Source of the DNA: JANXMY01 sp965246745
GTDB lineage: Bacteria; Armatimonadota; Armatimonadia; Armatimonadales; Capsulimonadaceae
Length of the DNA: 64,000 nucleotides
NCBI GenBank assembly: GCA_965246745.1
Contig: OZ251980.1
Location: 1,178,001-1,242,000, forward strand
Reading direction: 5' to 3'
A model generated the notes under the pieces. The model saw only the letters and a program-made list of their open reading frames with translations. It was not told the DNA's origin and ran no database searches. Below, in pieces: positions 34,446-41,378 of this stretch; positions within the stretch are counted from its first letter, which is position 1, and every line of letters starts with the position of its first letter. The position numbers and the translations under genes are program-made.

Positions 34446-36603
34446 TCACTTCTCCGTACAATCCATGCAGCAGCAGCAGCGCCAAACACTGCAACATCAA
34501 AATCGCGGCGACAACCCCCGAGTCGTTGAACAGCAGGGCGACCAGGCAGCCCCACAAGCCCGCCTGCAAAACCGCTGTTTCACGCGGCTTGTCCGACAAA
34601 TGCGCCGTCACTTGCCGCCAAAGCAGTCGGCGAAGCGCATACCCGAGGCCCGCAAACGCTCCCAGCCCGAGCAGCGTTCCCGGATGCCCTGCGACCCGGA
34701 CGGCGAGGCCGATCTTGCGGAGGGTGACGCCCGCGATGTACCCAAACCGGCCCGACCCGAGCGCATCGGTGGCCGTCTCCAGGTGCGTCCGGCGCAGGTG
34801 CAGGAGGTGACTGAGCACGGCCCAGACAAACACCAGCGCAAAGCCGAGGGCGATGCTGCCCAGCAAATGAGTCCAGCGCACCGAGCGTAAGGCGAGAAGT
34901 CGCCAAGCGATGATAAACGTGGCGCTCGCCGTCACCGCCCCGCCCGCTTTCGCGCCGAACGCCGGAAACGACAGCACGAACGTCACCAGGGCGAACCAAA
35001 GGATGGCCCCCCCGCCCCAATTCTGGGGAGCCGGAAGAGGAAACGGAAAAGAACCCGTAGGGGCGCTGCTTGCTGCGCCCTTTGTCCTTGCTGCGCCCTT
35101 TTCTCCGTCCGGCTCTCCAGAATTGGGGCGGGGGGGCTTTTCCCCAGAATTGGGGCGGGGGGGCTTCGGCCCAAAAATGGGACTTGCCAGCAGCGCCCCG
35201 CCGATCAAAACGCCCATGTACTCGTTGCCGATGCCGTAAAACCGAATGCCGGACAGCGCGTACTCGCTGAGGGCCGAGTTTGACACCAAGCGCGTTCCCG
35301 TCACGCCGTCGCCCAGCAGCGCCAGGGCCGTCACGCTGAAAATAGCGGTCGGCGACGGCAGCAGGGCGAGCAGACAGACCAAGCCGGCAATCTCGGCCAG
35401 ATACGCGGCGACGGTGCGCGGCCCGAGCAGCGGGGCCAGCAGCAGGGCCAGCGGCCAGGCCGACAAGACCCGCAGGCCGTACCGGGCAAGCGCCCCGGCG
35501 CGGCCTGTCAAGCGGCCGGCTCGGTACAAACACAGGCCGCTGAAAACAATCGCGGCGGCGGCCAGGCCGACCGCCCAGAAGATCGCGTTCTGCGCGTCCT
35601 GGTTGAGCCGAACCAGCCGGTCCAAGCGCTCCAGGGCGGCCTCGGGGACCGTCACCGGCCGCAGCGGAGCGCCGGTCATCTGGTACGGGACGGGGACGGC
35701 CAGATCGGTTAAAATCGTCGGCGCGATGTCCCGCGCGGCGGTCAGCCCCGGCGTCTGCGTCGTGTCCGAAGTCAGCGAATGGGCCGGGCCGGCGCGGCGG
35801 GTCAGCAGCGGAGTCAGCGAATTCCACCCGCCGCCGGGCAGCAGGGGCGGGGTCGGCACGACCACATAGACCGGGCCGGAGAAGCCGTCCGTCACCCGGC
35901 CCACATACGCGTCGAGCGCCGCCAGCGCGGCGTTTCTGTGCTGCGTGTACGCGCCCGGCAGCAGAAAGCCGCGCTGGTTTTCGCGCTCGATCCGGGCGAA
36001 GTCGCCGAAGTGGACAGCGGCAAGGTCCGCCTGGGCAAGCGCCGCCTGCGTCGCCGCCCACAGCCGCGCGGGGTCGTCGCGCCGGCCGCCGCAGGCCAGT
36101 GGGTCGGCCGCCGCGCCGCCGCCGCTGATAATCTCGGGCGTCGGCAAAAAAAGCTGCACGGGCCGGTAGGGGCCGGTGTCGTCGCCGTCCGCGTCCCCAA
36201 TCAGTGCGGTTTTGACCCCTGCTAGCCGGAGAGCGCCGGCCATGCGTCCCTCGGATTTGTCCCCCACCCCGACGCTGTCGCCCGCGCCGAGGGCGGCGTA
36301 AACGTTCAGCACCGGACCGGGGGGGTGCGCCAGCCCCGGCGACAGTAGCGCCCGGCGCATTCCCGCGAGGTGCGGCAGGCCGGGCCGGGAAATATCAGAA
36401 AGTGTCAGGTGATCGGCAAAGATCACCAAGACTTGGGGGCGGGCGTGGGCGGGAGAGGCGAAGGCGAGAAGGAGCAGGAGAAGAAGCCCCCCCGCCCCAA
36501 TTCTGGGGAGCCGGATTTCAGAGAGTCCCGGTCGGGGCGCGGCAGGCAGCGCCTTCGGTCCCATTCCGGCTCCCCAGAATTGGGGCGGGGGGGCCTCTCT
36601 CAC
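34426..36603 (-). CDS. Alkaline-phosphatase-fold membrane protein carrying repeat-derived segments (725 aa)
   Basis: A signal-like helix (LLLLLLLAFASPAHA) leads to an extracytoplasmic domain of the alkaline phosphatase superfamily: RPQVLVIFADHLTLSDISRP, then ARDIAPTILTDLAVPVPYQM. About ten hydrophobic helices follow. Several metal ligands expected in active members are not obvious, so activity is uncertain. The GTG at 36603 overlaps the alaS stop. The first ~37 residues come from a family C repeat, and residues about 480-533, between two membrane helices, come from another copy (PPRPNSGEKPPRPNSGEPDG ... PAPQNWGGG). Both are read in frame without a stop. A start nearer the signal helix is possible. 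It precedes ruvX and is likely cotranscribed with alaS. The substrate is unknown. Confidence 0.75.
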   Translation of the reverse strand: MREAPPPQFWGAGMGPKALPAAPRPGLSEIRLPRIGAGGLLLLLLLAFASPAHARPQVLVIFADHLTLSDISRPGLPHLAGMRRALLSPGLAHPPGPVLNVYAALGAGDSVGVGDKSEGRMAGALRLAGVKTALIGDADGDDTGPYRPVQLFLPTPEIISGGGAAADPLACGGRRDDPARLWAATQAALAQADLAAVHFGDFARIERENQRGFLLPGAYTQHRNAALAALDAYVGRVTDGFSGPVYVVVPTPPLLPGGGWNSLTPLLTRRAGPAHSLTSDTTQTPGLTAARDIAPTILTDLAVPVPYQMTGAPLRPVTVPEAALERLDRLVRLNQDAQNAIFWAVGLAAAAIVFSGLCLYRAGRLTGRAGALARYGLRVLSAWPLALLLAPLLGPRTVAAYLAEIAGLVCLLALLPSPTAIFSVTALALLGDGVTGTRLVSNSALSEYALSGIRFYGIGNEYMGVLIGGALLASPIFGPKPPRPNSGEKPPRPNSGEPDGEKGAARTKGAASSAPTGSFPFPLPAPQNWGGGAILWFALVTFVLSFPAFGAKAGGAVTASATFIIAWRLLALRSVRWTHLLGSIALGFALVFVWAVLSHLLHLRRTHLETATDALGSGRFGYIAGVTLRKIGLAVRVAGHPGTLLGLGAFAGLGYALRRLLWRQVTAHLSDKPRETAVLQAGLWGCLVALLFNDSGVVAAILMLQCLALLLLHGLYGEVNAPARP
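35005..35166. repeat. Inverted repeat, family C, copy 2, inside a coding region
   Basis: One arm starts GGCCCCCCCGCCCCAATTCT at 35005. The other end has two tandem CCCCAGAATTGGGGCGGGGG units up to 35166. The centre shares CCGTAGGGGCGCTGCTTGC with copy 1 at 17234-17377. The 162 bp equal 54 codons and are read through in frame by the membrane protein gene. Confidence 0.85.
36485..36594. repeat. Inverted repeat, family C, copy 3, at a gene start
   Basis: The arms GCCCCCCCGCCCCAATTCTG (36486 on) and CCAGAATTGGGGCGGGGGGG (ending 36593) are complementary; the short centre differs from copies 1 and 2. It lies between the alaS stop and the signal helix of the next protein, so it encodes that protein's N-terminus if the GTG at 36603 is used. 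Confidence 0.85.
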
Positions 36604-39221
36604 GCCCGCGCCATCTCGCCGGCCAGCCGCGCCGCCGCCGCCAGCGCTTCCGCCAGGCCGCTCGGAGTTTTGCCGCCCGCCTGCGCGGCATCGGGCCGCC
36701 CGCCGCCGCCGCCGCCGACCAGCGGGGCGGCGGCCTTGACGATGTTCCCCGCGTGAACGCCCCGCGCGACTAAATCTTTGGAAACGCGCACGGCCAGCGA
36801 GACTTTTTCGCCGTCCACGCCGCCGAGAATCACGACCCCCGATTTCAGTCTTTGCGCCGCTTCATCGGCCAGTGTGCGGAGCGTGTCGCCGTCGGCGCTG
36901 CCTGTAACGGCGTGAGCCACCAGCGGAAAGCCGAACCCGGACTTCGCGGCGGCCAGCAGCGCGTCCACCTGCCCGCCGGCCGCCGCTTTTTGCAGGGCGG
37001 CCAGCTCGCGCTCTTTTTGTTTCAGCTCGGCTTGCAGCTTTTCGACCGATGCCGGGGCGTTTATGGGCGTGGTTTTGAGCGACGCCGCAATGTCCCCGAG
37101 CAGCCGCTCCTGGTCCAGCGTCCGCATCAGGGCCATCTTGCCGGTGACGGCTTCAATTCTGCGAACACCGGCCTGGGAGCTGCCTTCCGAGGTGATTTTG
37201 AAGAGGCCCGCCTGCGACGTGTGCGCGAGATGCGTTCCGCCGCAGAACTCGAGGCTGTAATCGCCGGCTTCAACCACGCGCACGATGTCGCCGTATTTTT
37301 CGCCGAACAGCATGGTCGCGCCCATGTCTTTGGCTTCGGCTATCGGCTTTTCGAACGTCCGTATCGCGAGGTCGTCTAAGATTTTCTCGTTGACTAAGCC
37401 CTCCACCTGGCGCGTTTCTTCGCCGGTCAGCGCTTTGTCGTGCGAGAAGTCAAAGCGCAGCTTCTCCGGGGCCACTAAAGAGCCGCGCTGCTGAACATGC
37501 GAGCCTAAGACTTGCTGCAAGGCTTTATGGAGCAGATGCGTCGTCGTGTGGTTGCGCTGTACCGAAAAGCGACGCCCGGCGTCTATCTGCGCGTCTGCCG
37601 TGTCGCCGACCGAAAGCGTTCCGGCGGTGAGTGTCGCCGAGTGGAACCAATAGCCGCTGTCTTTCTGCGTGTCGGAAACCTCCGCCGCGCCGCCGTCGCT
37701 GTGGAGAAAGCCGGTGTCGCCGACCTGCCCGCCGGCTTCGGCGTAAAACGGCGTTTGGTCCAGCACAATCTGCACCGTCTCGCCCTCGCTCGCCGTCTCG
37801 ACAAGTGCGCCGTTTTTGACAATCGCCGTGATTTGTCCGCGCGATTTCGCTTCAGAGTAGCCGACAAACAGCGACTTGACGACATCTCGCTCGCGCAGGG
37901 TCGGCACGACGCTGTCGGAAAACACTTCGCGTGCCTTGCCGCCTTCGGAGACCAACAAATGCTGCTGCCACAGCGCGTCGTAGCGGGCCATGTCTACAGT
38001 CAGCCCGGCTTCCGAGGCCAGCTCGGCGGTCATCTCGACGGGAAATCCGTAAGTCGTAAACAGCGTAAACGCATCGTCGCCCGTCACCGCCCCGCCGTCC
38101 AGCAGCGACTGCAAGCGGGCCGTGCCCGATTCGAGCGTGCGCCGGAACTGCTTTTCTTCAATCCCCGCATAGCGCAGGATTGTTTCGCGCCGCGCTTCGA
38201 GTTCGGGATAATCGCCCGAGCGCTGACCGATCACGGTCGGCAGGATGTTTTCCAGCAGCGCCGCTTCGATTCCCAGCGTCCGGCGGGCGGCAAGAATGGC
38301 CCGGCGCATGAGCCGCCGCAGAACATACCCGCGCCCGACATTCGACGGCAAAACGCCGTCGGCGATGCAGAACGCGGTCGCCCGCACATGATCGGCGACC
38401 CGCCGAAACGCCACATCTTTCGGGTCGTCATCTTGACTGGTGTACTTCAGCCCCGAAAGTTCTTCGAGCTGCCGCAAAATCGGCGCAAACAAGTCCGTCT
38501 CAAACGGCCCGCGCAGGCCCGCCAGCACCGCCGCCGTGCGCTCCAGCCCCATGCCCGTGTCAATGTTGCGGCGCGGCAGCGGCGTTAAATTCCCGCCGTC
38601 GCCCCGGTCGAACTGCATAAAGACCAGGTTCCAGATTTCCAGCCACCGCTTGTCGTCCCACACCCCGTCGGGGGTCGGCGGCAGGTGCGCCTGCGTGTCG
38701 TAGAAAATCTCCGAGCACGGCCCGCACGGCCCGTTCGGGCCTTTCGTGACCGCCCCGGCGGGCCAGTAATTGTCGTCCTCGCCGAACTTAAAGATTTTCG
38801 CTTCGGGCATCCCGGCCTGCCGCCACAGATCATACGCCTCATTGTCGTCTTCAAACACCGACACCCGAATGTTTTGGATGTCGAGTTTCAGCACTTGAAA
38901 CAAAAACTCCCACGCATACGCAATCGCTTCAGCTTTAAAGTAATCGCCGAACGAGAAGTTGCCCATCATCTCAAAAAACGTGCAGTGGGACGTGTCCCCA
39001 ACATCTTCAATGTCGGTGGTTCGGAGGCACTTCTGCGCGGTTGTCGCTCGGGGCGCGGGCGGCGTTTGCAGCCCGAGAAAAAACGGCTTGAACTGCACCA
39101 TGCCCGCCGACGTGAACAGCAGGGTCGGGTCGTTCGGCACCAGCGAGTCCGACGGCAGCCGCTTCGCCGCCTTCGCCTCAAAAAACTCCAAATACAAGCG
39201 TCTCAGTTCGCTCCCGAGCAT
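36600..39221 (-). CDS. alaS: Alanyl-tRNA synthetase AlaS
   Basis: A full-length 873-residue enzyme that charges tRNA-Ala. The class II catalytic core is at the N-terminus (LFTSAGMVQFKPFFLG, TTDIEDVGDTSHCTFFEMMG, FSFGDYFKAEAI). The editing domain has its zinc site HTTTHLLHKAL and, later, CGGTHLAHTSQAGLFKI. The C-terminal C-Ala domain ends with GGGGGGRPDAAQAGGK and LAEALAAAARLA. It is transcribed from its own extended -10 promoter behind the terminator of the neighbouring HExxH module. The next gene's GTG overlaps its stop. The cognate tRNA-Ala(CGC) in this window has the expected G3:U70 pair. Confidence 0.97.
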   Translation of the reverse strand: MLGSELRRLYLEFFEAKAAKRLPSDSLVPNDPTLLFTSAGMVQFKPFFLGLQTPPAPRATTAQKCLRTTDIEDVGDTSHCTFFEMMGNFSFGDYFKAEAIAYAWEFLFQVLKLDIQNIRVSVFEDDNEAYDLWRQAGMPEAKIFKFGEDDNYWPAGAVTKGPNGPCGPCSEIFYDTQAHLPPTPDGVWDDKRWLEIWNLVFMQFDRGDGGNLTPLPRRNIDTGMGLERTAAVLAGLRGPFETDLFAPILRQLEELSGLKYTSQDDDPKDVAFRRVADHVRATAFCIADGVLPSNVGRGYVLRRLMRRAILAARRTLGIEAALLENILPTVIGQRSGDYPELEARRETILRYAGIEEKQFRRTLESGTARLQSLLDGGAVTGDDAFTLFTTYGFPVEMTAELASEAGLTVDMARYDALWQQHLLVSEGGKAREVFSDSVVPTLRERDVVKSLFVGYSEAKSRGQITAIVKNGALVETASEGETVQIVLDQTPFYAEAGGQVGDTGFLHSDGGAAEVSDTQKDSGYWFHSATLTAGTLSVGDTADAQIDAGRRFSVQRNHTTTHLLHKALQQVLGSHVQQRGSLVAPEKLRFDFSHDKALTGEETRQVEGLVNEKILDDLAIRTFEKPIAEAKDMGATMLFGEKYGDIVRVVEAGDYSLEFCGGTHLAHTSQAGLFKITSEGSSQAGVRRIEAVTGKMALMRTLDQERLLGDIAASLKTTPINAPASVEKLQAELKQKERELAALQKAAAGGQVDALLAAAKSGFGFPLVAHAVTGSADGDTLRTLADEAAQRLKSGVVILGGVDGEKVSLAVRVSKDLVARGVHAGNIVKAAAPLVGGGGGGRPDAAQAGGKTPSGLAEALAAAARLAGEMARA

Positions 39222-39256
39222 AACTCAATCTCCACATCGAAAAAACAGATAAGCCG

Positions 39257-39262
39257 ATTATA
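39257..39262 (-). promoter_or_regulatory. Extended -10 of the alaS promoter
   Basis: The minus strand reads TGTGCTATAATCGG, so TATAAT is preceded by an extended TG. No good -35 is seen 17 bp upstream. The expected leader is about 30 nt. It follows directly the terminator hairpin at 39264-39299. Confidence 0.6.
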
Positions 39263-39263
39263 G

Positions 39264-39299
39264 CACAAAGCCCCGGCCTCTCGCGTCTGAAGTCGGGGC
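39264..39299 (-). terminator. Terminator-like hairpin after small partner gene 1
   Basis: On the minus strand GCCCCGAC, loop TTCAGACGCGAGAG, GCCGGGGC, then TTTGT. One base pair is disturbed compared with the perfect copy at 40312-40345. The surrounding ~50 bp are nearly identical between the two copies, and both follow a small partner gene. Confidence 0.6.
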
Positions 39300-39323
39300 G
39301 GCGCAATTTCCGTTTACGGCTAC

Positions 39324-39581
39324 TCAGGCGGGCAGACTGCTGGAAAGCAGTGCCCCCTTTTCTTCCATGATCGCAACGGCATCCGCCAGCATCCAAAGCG
39401 ATTCCCCCAGGTGGAGCATTCCATAATCGCGCGGATAGCGCTCCAGCCACGCTCTCTGCATCCGGCAGGCTTCCCGGACAGACAGCGGAGCTGCGTCATC
39501 CATCAAGCGCAAAATCGCCGTGATGACTTGTTCGCGCTCTTCAGCGACCTCCGGCGAAAATTCTAATTGCCACTCAGCCAT
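39324..39581 (-). CDS. Small helical partner of HExxH module, copy 1 (85 aa)
   Basis: No named family is recognised. The protein opens MAEWQLEFSPEVAEEREQV and continues as predicted helix with AWLERYPRDYGMLHLGESLW then MLADAVAI. The same order of motifs, W-x-x-E-F-x-P-E-V, E-R, Y/H-P-x-D, G-E-x-x-x-M-L-A-D-A, occurs in the partner genes at 40359 and 53609. AAGGAG lies 5 nt before the ATG. It begins 26 bp after the stop of the copy 1 HExxH gene and is followed by a terminator-like hairpin. It may bind or control the HExxH protein; that is inference from constant pairing. Confidence 0.8.
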   Translation of the reverse strand: MAEWQLEFSPEVAEEREQVITAILRLMDDAAPLSVREACRMQRAWLERYPRDYGMLHLGESLWMLADAVAIMEEKGALLSSSLPA

Positions 39582-39607
39582 TACTGCTCCTTGTCATTGC
39601 TTCTCGT

Positions 39608-40246
39608 TTATCCTCGCAGAAGACCGCAGGGCGCAGCATAGACACGCTTGAAATGCTCAAAGTCGGCGGCCTGCCGTCCCCACTCAAAAGCGAACGCCGG
39701 GCGATCCGGCAAAGGCGTCCGAAGCATCTGCTCTAAAAACTCCTGCGGGGCAATTTCGGGCCGCTCGGCCATGATATGTTCCAACGCGAGCAAGGCGCGT
39801 TGAGAAGGCCATGCCGCTTCATGGGCGGTGAACCGGCTTTCCGGGATTTGCAGTCCCAACCGCACGAAAAGCCGGGGGCGGTAAAGCCGCTGCAAACTTT
39901 CCACCACGGTTTCCTCCCACAAGCGCAGCCTTTGGTAGTTCGGCTCGGTCAAACCGACCGAAACTGAATGGATTGCTTCGTGCAGCAATGTCCGCCAGCG
40001 CAGATCGTTCTGCAAAACGCTTTCCAAAACCGTGATGCCGCAACTCCACTCCTTTTTGGCAAGATACAAAGCGTGGGAAAGCATCCCCACTGTCCGCGCC
40101 TCCCCGGAAGCGTCGGCAAGAATCAGCAAGCCGCCGTTCCAGCGCGACGGCAAGCCGGTGAATTCTTCCGTCGCACCGATGATTTGCCGCACTTCCTCCA
40201 TGATGGTTCGTCCGGCCCCTGCTTGGCCGCGCTCTTTCTCCGGCAT
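39608..40246 (-). CDS. HExxH putative metalloprotein of two-gene module, copy 1 (212 aa)
   Basis: The ATG at 40246 (MPEKERGQAGAGRTIMEEV) is chosen because AGGAGG precedes it and paralogs start similarly; the open frame extends much farther but only as an overlap with the upstream gene. The core is GLPSRWNGGLLIL, EWSCGITVLESVL, RWRTLLHEAIHSVSVGLTEP and LWEETVVESLQRLYRP. HEAIH (residues 89-93) would bind zinc, and an Glu of WEE (110-112) could be the third ligand, as in gluzincins. The C-terminal part has LPDRPAFAFEWGRQAADF. No signal peptide or membrane helix is seen, so it should be cytoplasmic. I do not recognise a family. Substrate unknown. Confidence 0.85.
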   Translation of the reverse strand: MPEKERGQAGAGRTIMEEVRQIIGATEEFTGLPSRWNGGLLILADASGEARTVGMLSHALYLAKKEWSCGITVLESVLQNDLRWRTLLHEAIHSVSVGLTEPNYQRLRLWEETVVESLQRLYRPRLFVRLGLQIPESRFTAHEAAWPSQRALLALEHIMAERPEIAPQEFLEQMLRTPLPDRPAFAFEWGRQAADFEHFKRVYAAPCGLLRG

Positions 40247-40279
40247 TTTGCCTATCCCTCCTAGATACTGCCTGACCGA

Positions 40280-40308
40280 ATTATGACCGGAATCCATGCG
40301 AGAAACAA
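40280..40308 (-). promoter_or_regulatory. Promoter of HExxH module, copy 1
   Basis: On the minus strand TTGTTT (40303-40308) and CATAAT (40280-40285) are 17 bp apart, and the -10 ends 33 nt before the ATG. The -10 is preceded by GT, reading GTCATAAT; modules 2 and 3 have GTCATACT at nearly the same distance from their genes. Confidence 0.6.
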
Positions 40309-40311
40309 GCA

Positions 40312-40345
40312 CAAAGCCCCGGCCTCTCGCGTCTGAAGCCGGGGC
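40312..40345 (-). terminator. Terminator-like hairpin after small partner gene 2
   Basis: On the minus strand GCCCCGGC, loop TTCAGACGCGAGAG, GCCGGGGC, followed by TTTGTGC. The 8-bp stem is perfect, the T-run short. It is a near-identical copy of 39264-39299. Confidence 0.65.
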
Positions 40346-40358
40346 GGCGCGATTTCCG

Positions 40359-40649
40359 TCAGCGCGACAGGGCCAGTGCGGGTTTTTCCAAACTCTCAGA
40401 GTTTGTCGTCGCTTCAATCGCGTCGGCCAGCATGGACAGCGGCTCGCCGGCATCCCAGACGACGTAATCACGCGGATACCGGGCGACCCAGTCCCAGCCG
40501 AGCGCACCGGCCTTTTGGATCGCTTCCAGCGTTCGCTCCCGCATCGCTTCACTATAGGCATCCAATACCGCCTGCCGCTCCGCCTGAACTTCCGGCGGAA
40601 ATTCAAACTGCCATTCCAGCTCGGTTCCCTGATCAATATACTCTGTCAT
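40359..40649 (-). CDS. Small helical partner of HExxH module, copy 2 (96 aa)
   Basis: The ATG at 40649 (MTEYIDQGTELEWQFEF) has GGAGG 7 nt upstream; longer in-frame starts overlap the preceding gene. The core WQFEFPPEVQAERQAVLDAY, RYPRDYVVWDAGEPLSML and ADAIEA aligns with the partners of modules 1 and 3. It is mainly helical, acidic and without membrane segments. It begins 19 bp after the stop of the copy 2 HExxH gene. Function unknown; its fixed position after the HExxH gene suggests a chaperone, inhibitor or complex partner. Confidence 0.8.
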   Translation of the reverse strand: MTEYIDQGTELEWQFEFPPEVQAERQAVLDAYSEAMRERTLEAIQKAGALGWDWVARYPRDYVVWDAGEPLSMLADAIEATTNSESLEKPALALSR

Positions 40650-40668
40650 GGTCGGTTTCCTCCACTTG

Positions 40669-41283
40669 TTACCGCAAGAAGCCGCTTGCGGCGGCATAGA
40701 TGCGTTTAAAACGGGCAAAATCGGCAGCCTGACGTCCCCAGACAAAAGCATAAGCAGGACGGTCCGGCAGGGGCGTTCGCAGTAGCTCTTCTGCAAACTT
40801 GATCACTGGTATTTCGGGCCGCGCAGCAGCAATCTGCGCGAGCGCCGCTATCGCTTGGTTGTAACGCCACTTCTCTTCAACGGCAAGAAACCGACCTTCC
40901 GGGACGACCAAACCGAGACGCTGAAGCAGCAGGGGCCGATATGCCCGTTGCAGCGTTTCAATGATCGCTTCTTCCCACGGCGCGAAGCGGTCGTAGGTAT
41001 CCTGTGTTAGCCCCACAGACACCGAATGCAGCGCTTCGTGCAGCAGTGACCGCCAGCGGCCGTCGCTGCCGAGCGTCGTGTCCACAACCGTGATCCCGCA
41101 GCTCCATTCTTTTTTGGCGAAAAACGGCGTCTGCGAAGTCAAGGCGGCTGTTGCGGCGTCAATCACCCGCACCGTGCCGTTCCAGCGTGATTGCAGCCCG
41201 GTTGTTTCTTCAACCAGTGCGACCAGCCGCCGCGTTTCGTCCTCCACTAGACTTTGCGCTTGGGTTTGCGCTTGACTTTGCAT
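40669..41283 (-). CDS. HExxH putative metalloprotein of two-gene module, copy 2 (204 aa)
   Basis: The ATG at 41283 (MQSQAQTQAQSLVEDET) has GGAGG 6 nt upstream. The protein is clearly paralogous to copies 1 and 3: GLQSRWNGTVRVI, KKEWSCGITVVDTTL, RWRSLLHEALHSVSVGLTQ, PWEEAIIETLQRAYRP and LRTPLPDRPAYAFVWGRQAA. HEALH is at residues 82-86 and WEE at 103-105, the same 21-residue step as in all copies. The extreme N-terminus is a Gln/Ala run not shared with the others. It is soluble by sequence. It has its own promoter and is the first of two tandem modules in front of alaS. Confidence 0.85.
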   Translation of the reverse strand: MQSQAQTQAQSLVEDETRRLVALVEETTGLQSRWNGTVRVIDAATAALTSQTPFFAKKEWSCGITVVDTTLGSDGRWRSLLHEALHSVSVGLTQDTYDRFAPWEEAIIETLQRAYRPLLLQRLGLVVPEGRFLAVEEKWRYNQAIAALAQIAAARPEIPVIKFAEELLRTPLPDRPAYAFVWGRQAADFARFKRIYAAASGFLR

Positions 41284-41319
41284 GTGAGCCTCCGTTCTCG
41301 CTGCCTGCCGCCTGCGCTC

Positions 41320-41349
41320 AGTATGACAGAAGGGCGGCGAAAAACGCAA
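41320..41349 (-). promoter_or_regulatory. Promoter of HExxH module, copy 2
   Basis: On the minus strand TTGCGT (41344-41349) and CATACT (41320-41325) are 18 bp apart, and the -10 ends 36 nt before the ATG. The stretch TGTCATACT is shared with module 3. Confidence 0.6.
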
Positions 41350-41366
41350 ATTCACTCAAAAAATGG

Positions 41367-41372
41367 TACAGT
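41367..41372 (+). promoter_or_regulatory. Possible -10 of the RNA ligase gene
   Basis: TACAGT lies 6 nt before the ATG at 41379, the same arrangement as at 45225, 56024 and 60174. No convincing -35 is visible, so the call is tentative. Confidence 0.35.
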
Positions 41373-41378
41373 TGAAAG

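Noticed and set aside
36600..39221. A possible T-box or other riboswitch before alaS.
   Set aside because: The leader is only about 30 nt between the -10 and the ATG, too short, and shows no conserved structure.
39608..40636. The HExxH copy 1 frame extends upstream to an ATG at 40636 (342 codons).
   Set aside because: The extension overlaps partner gene 2 in another frame, looks like out-of-frame Arg-rich sequence, and a strong AGGAGG stands before the ATG at 40246.
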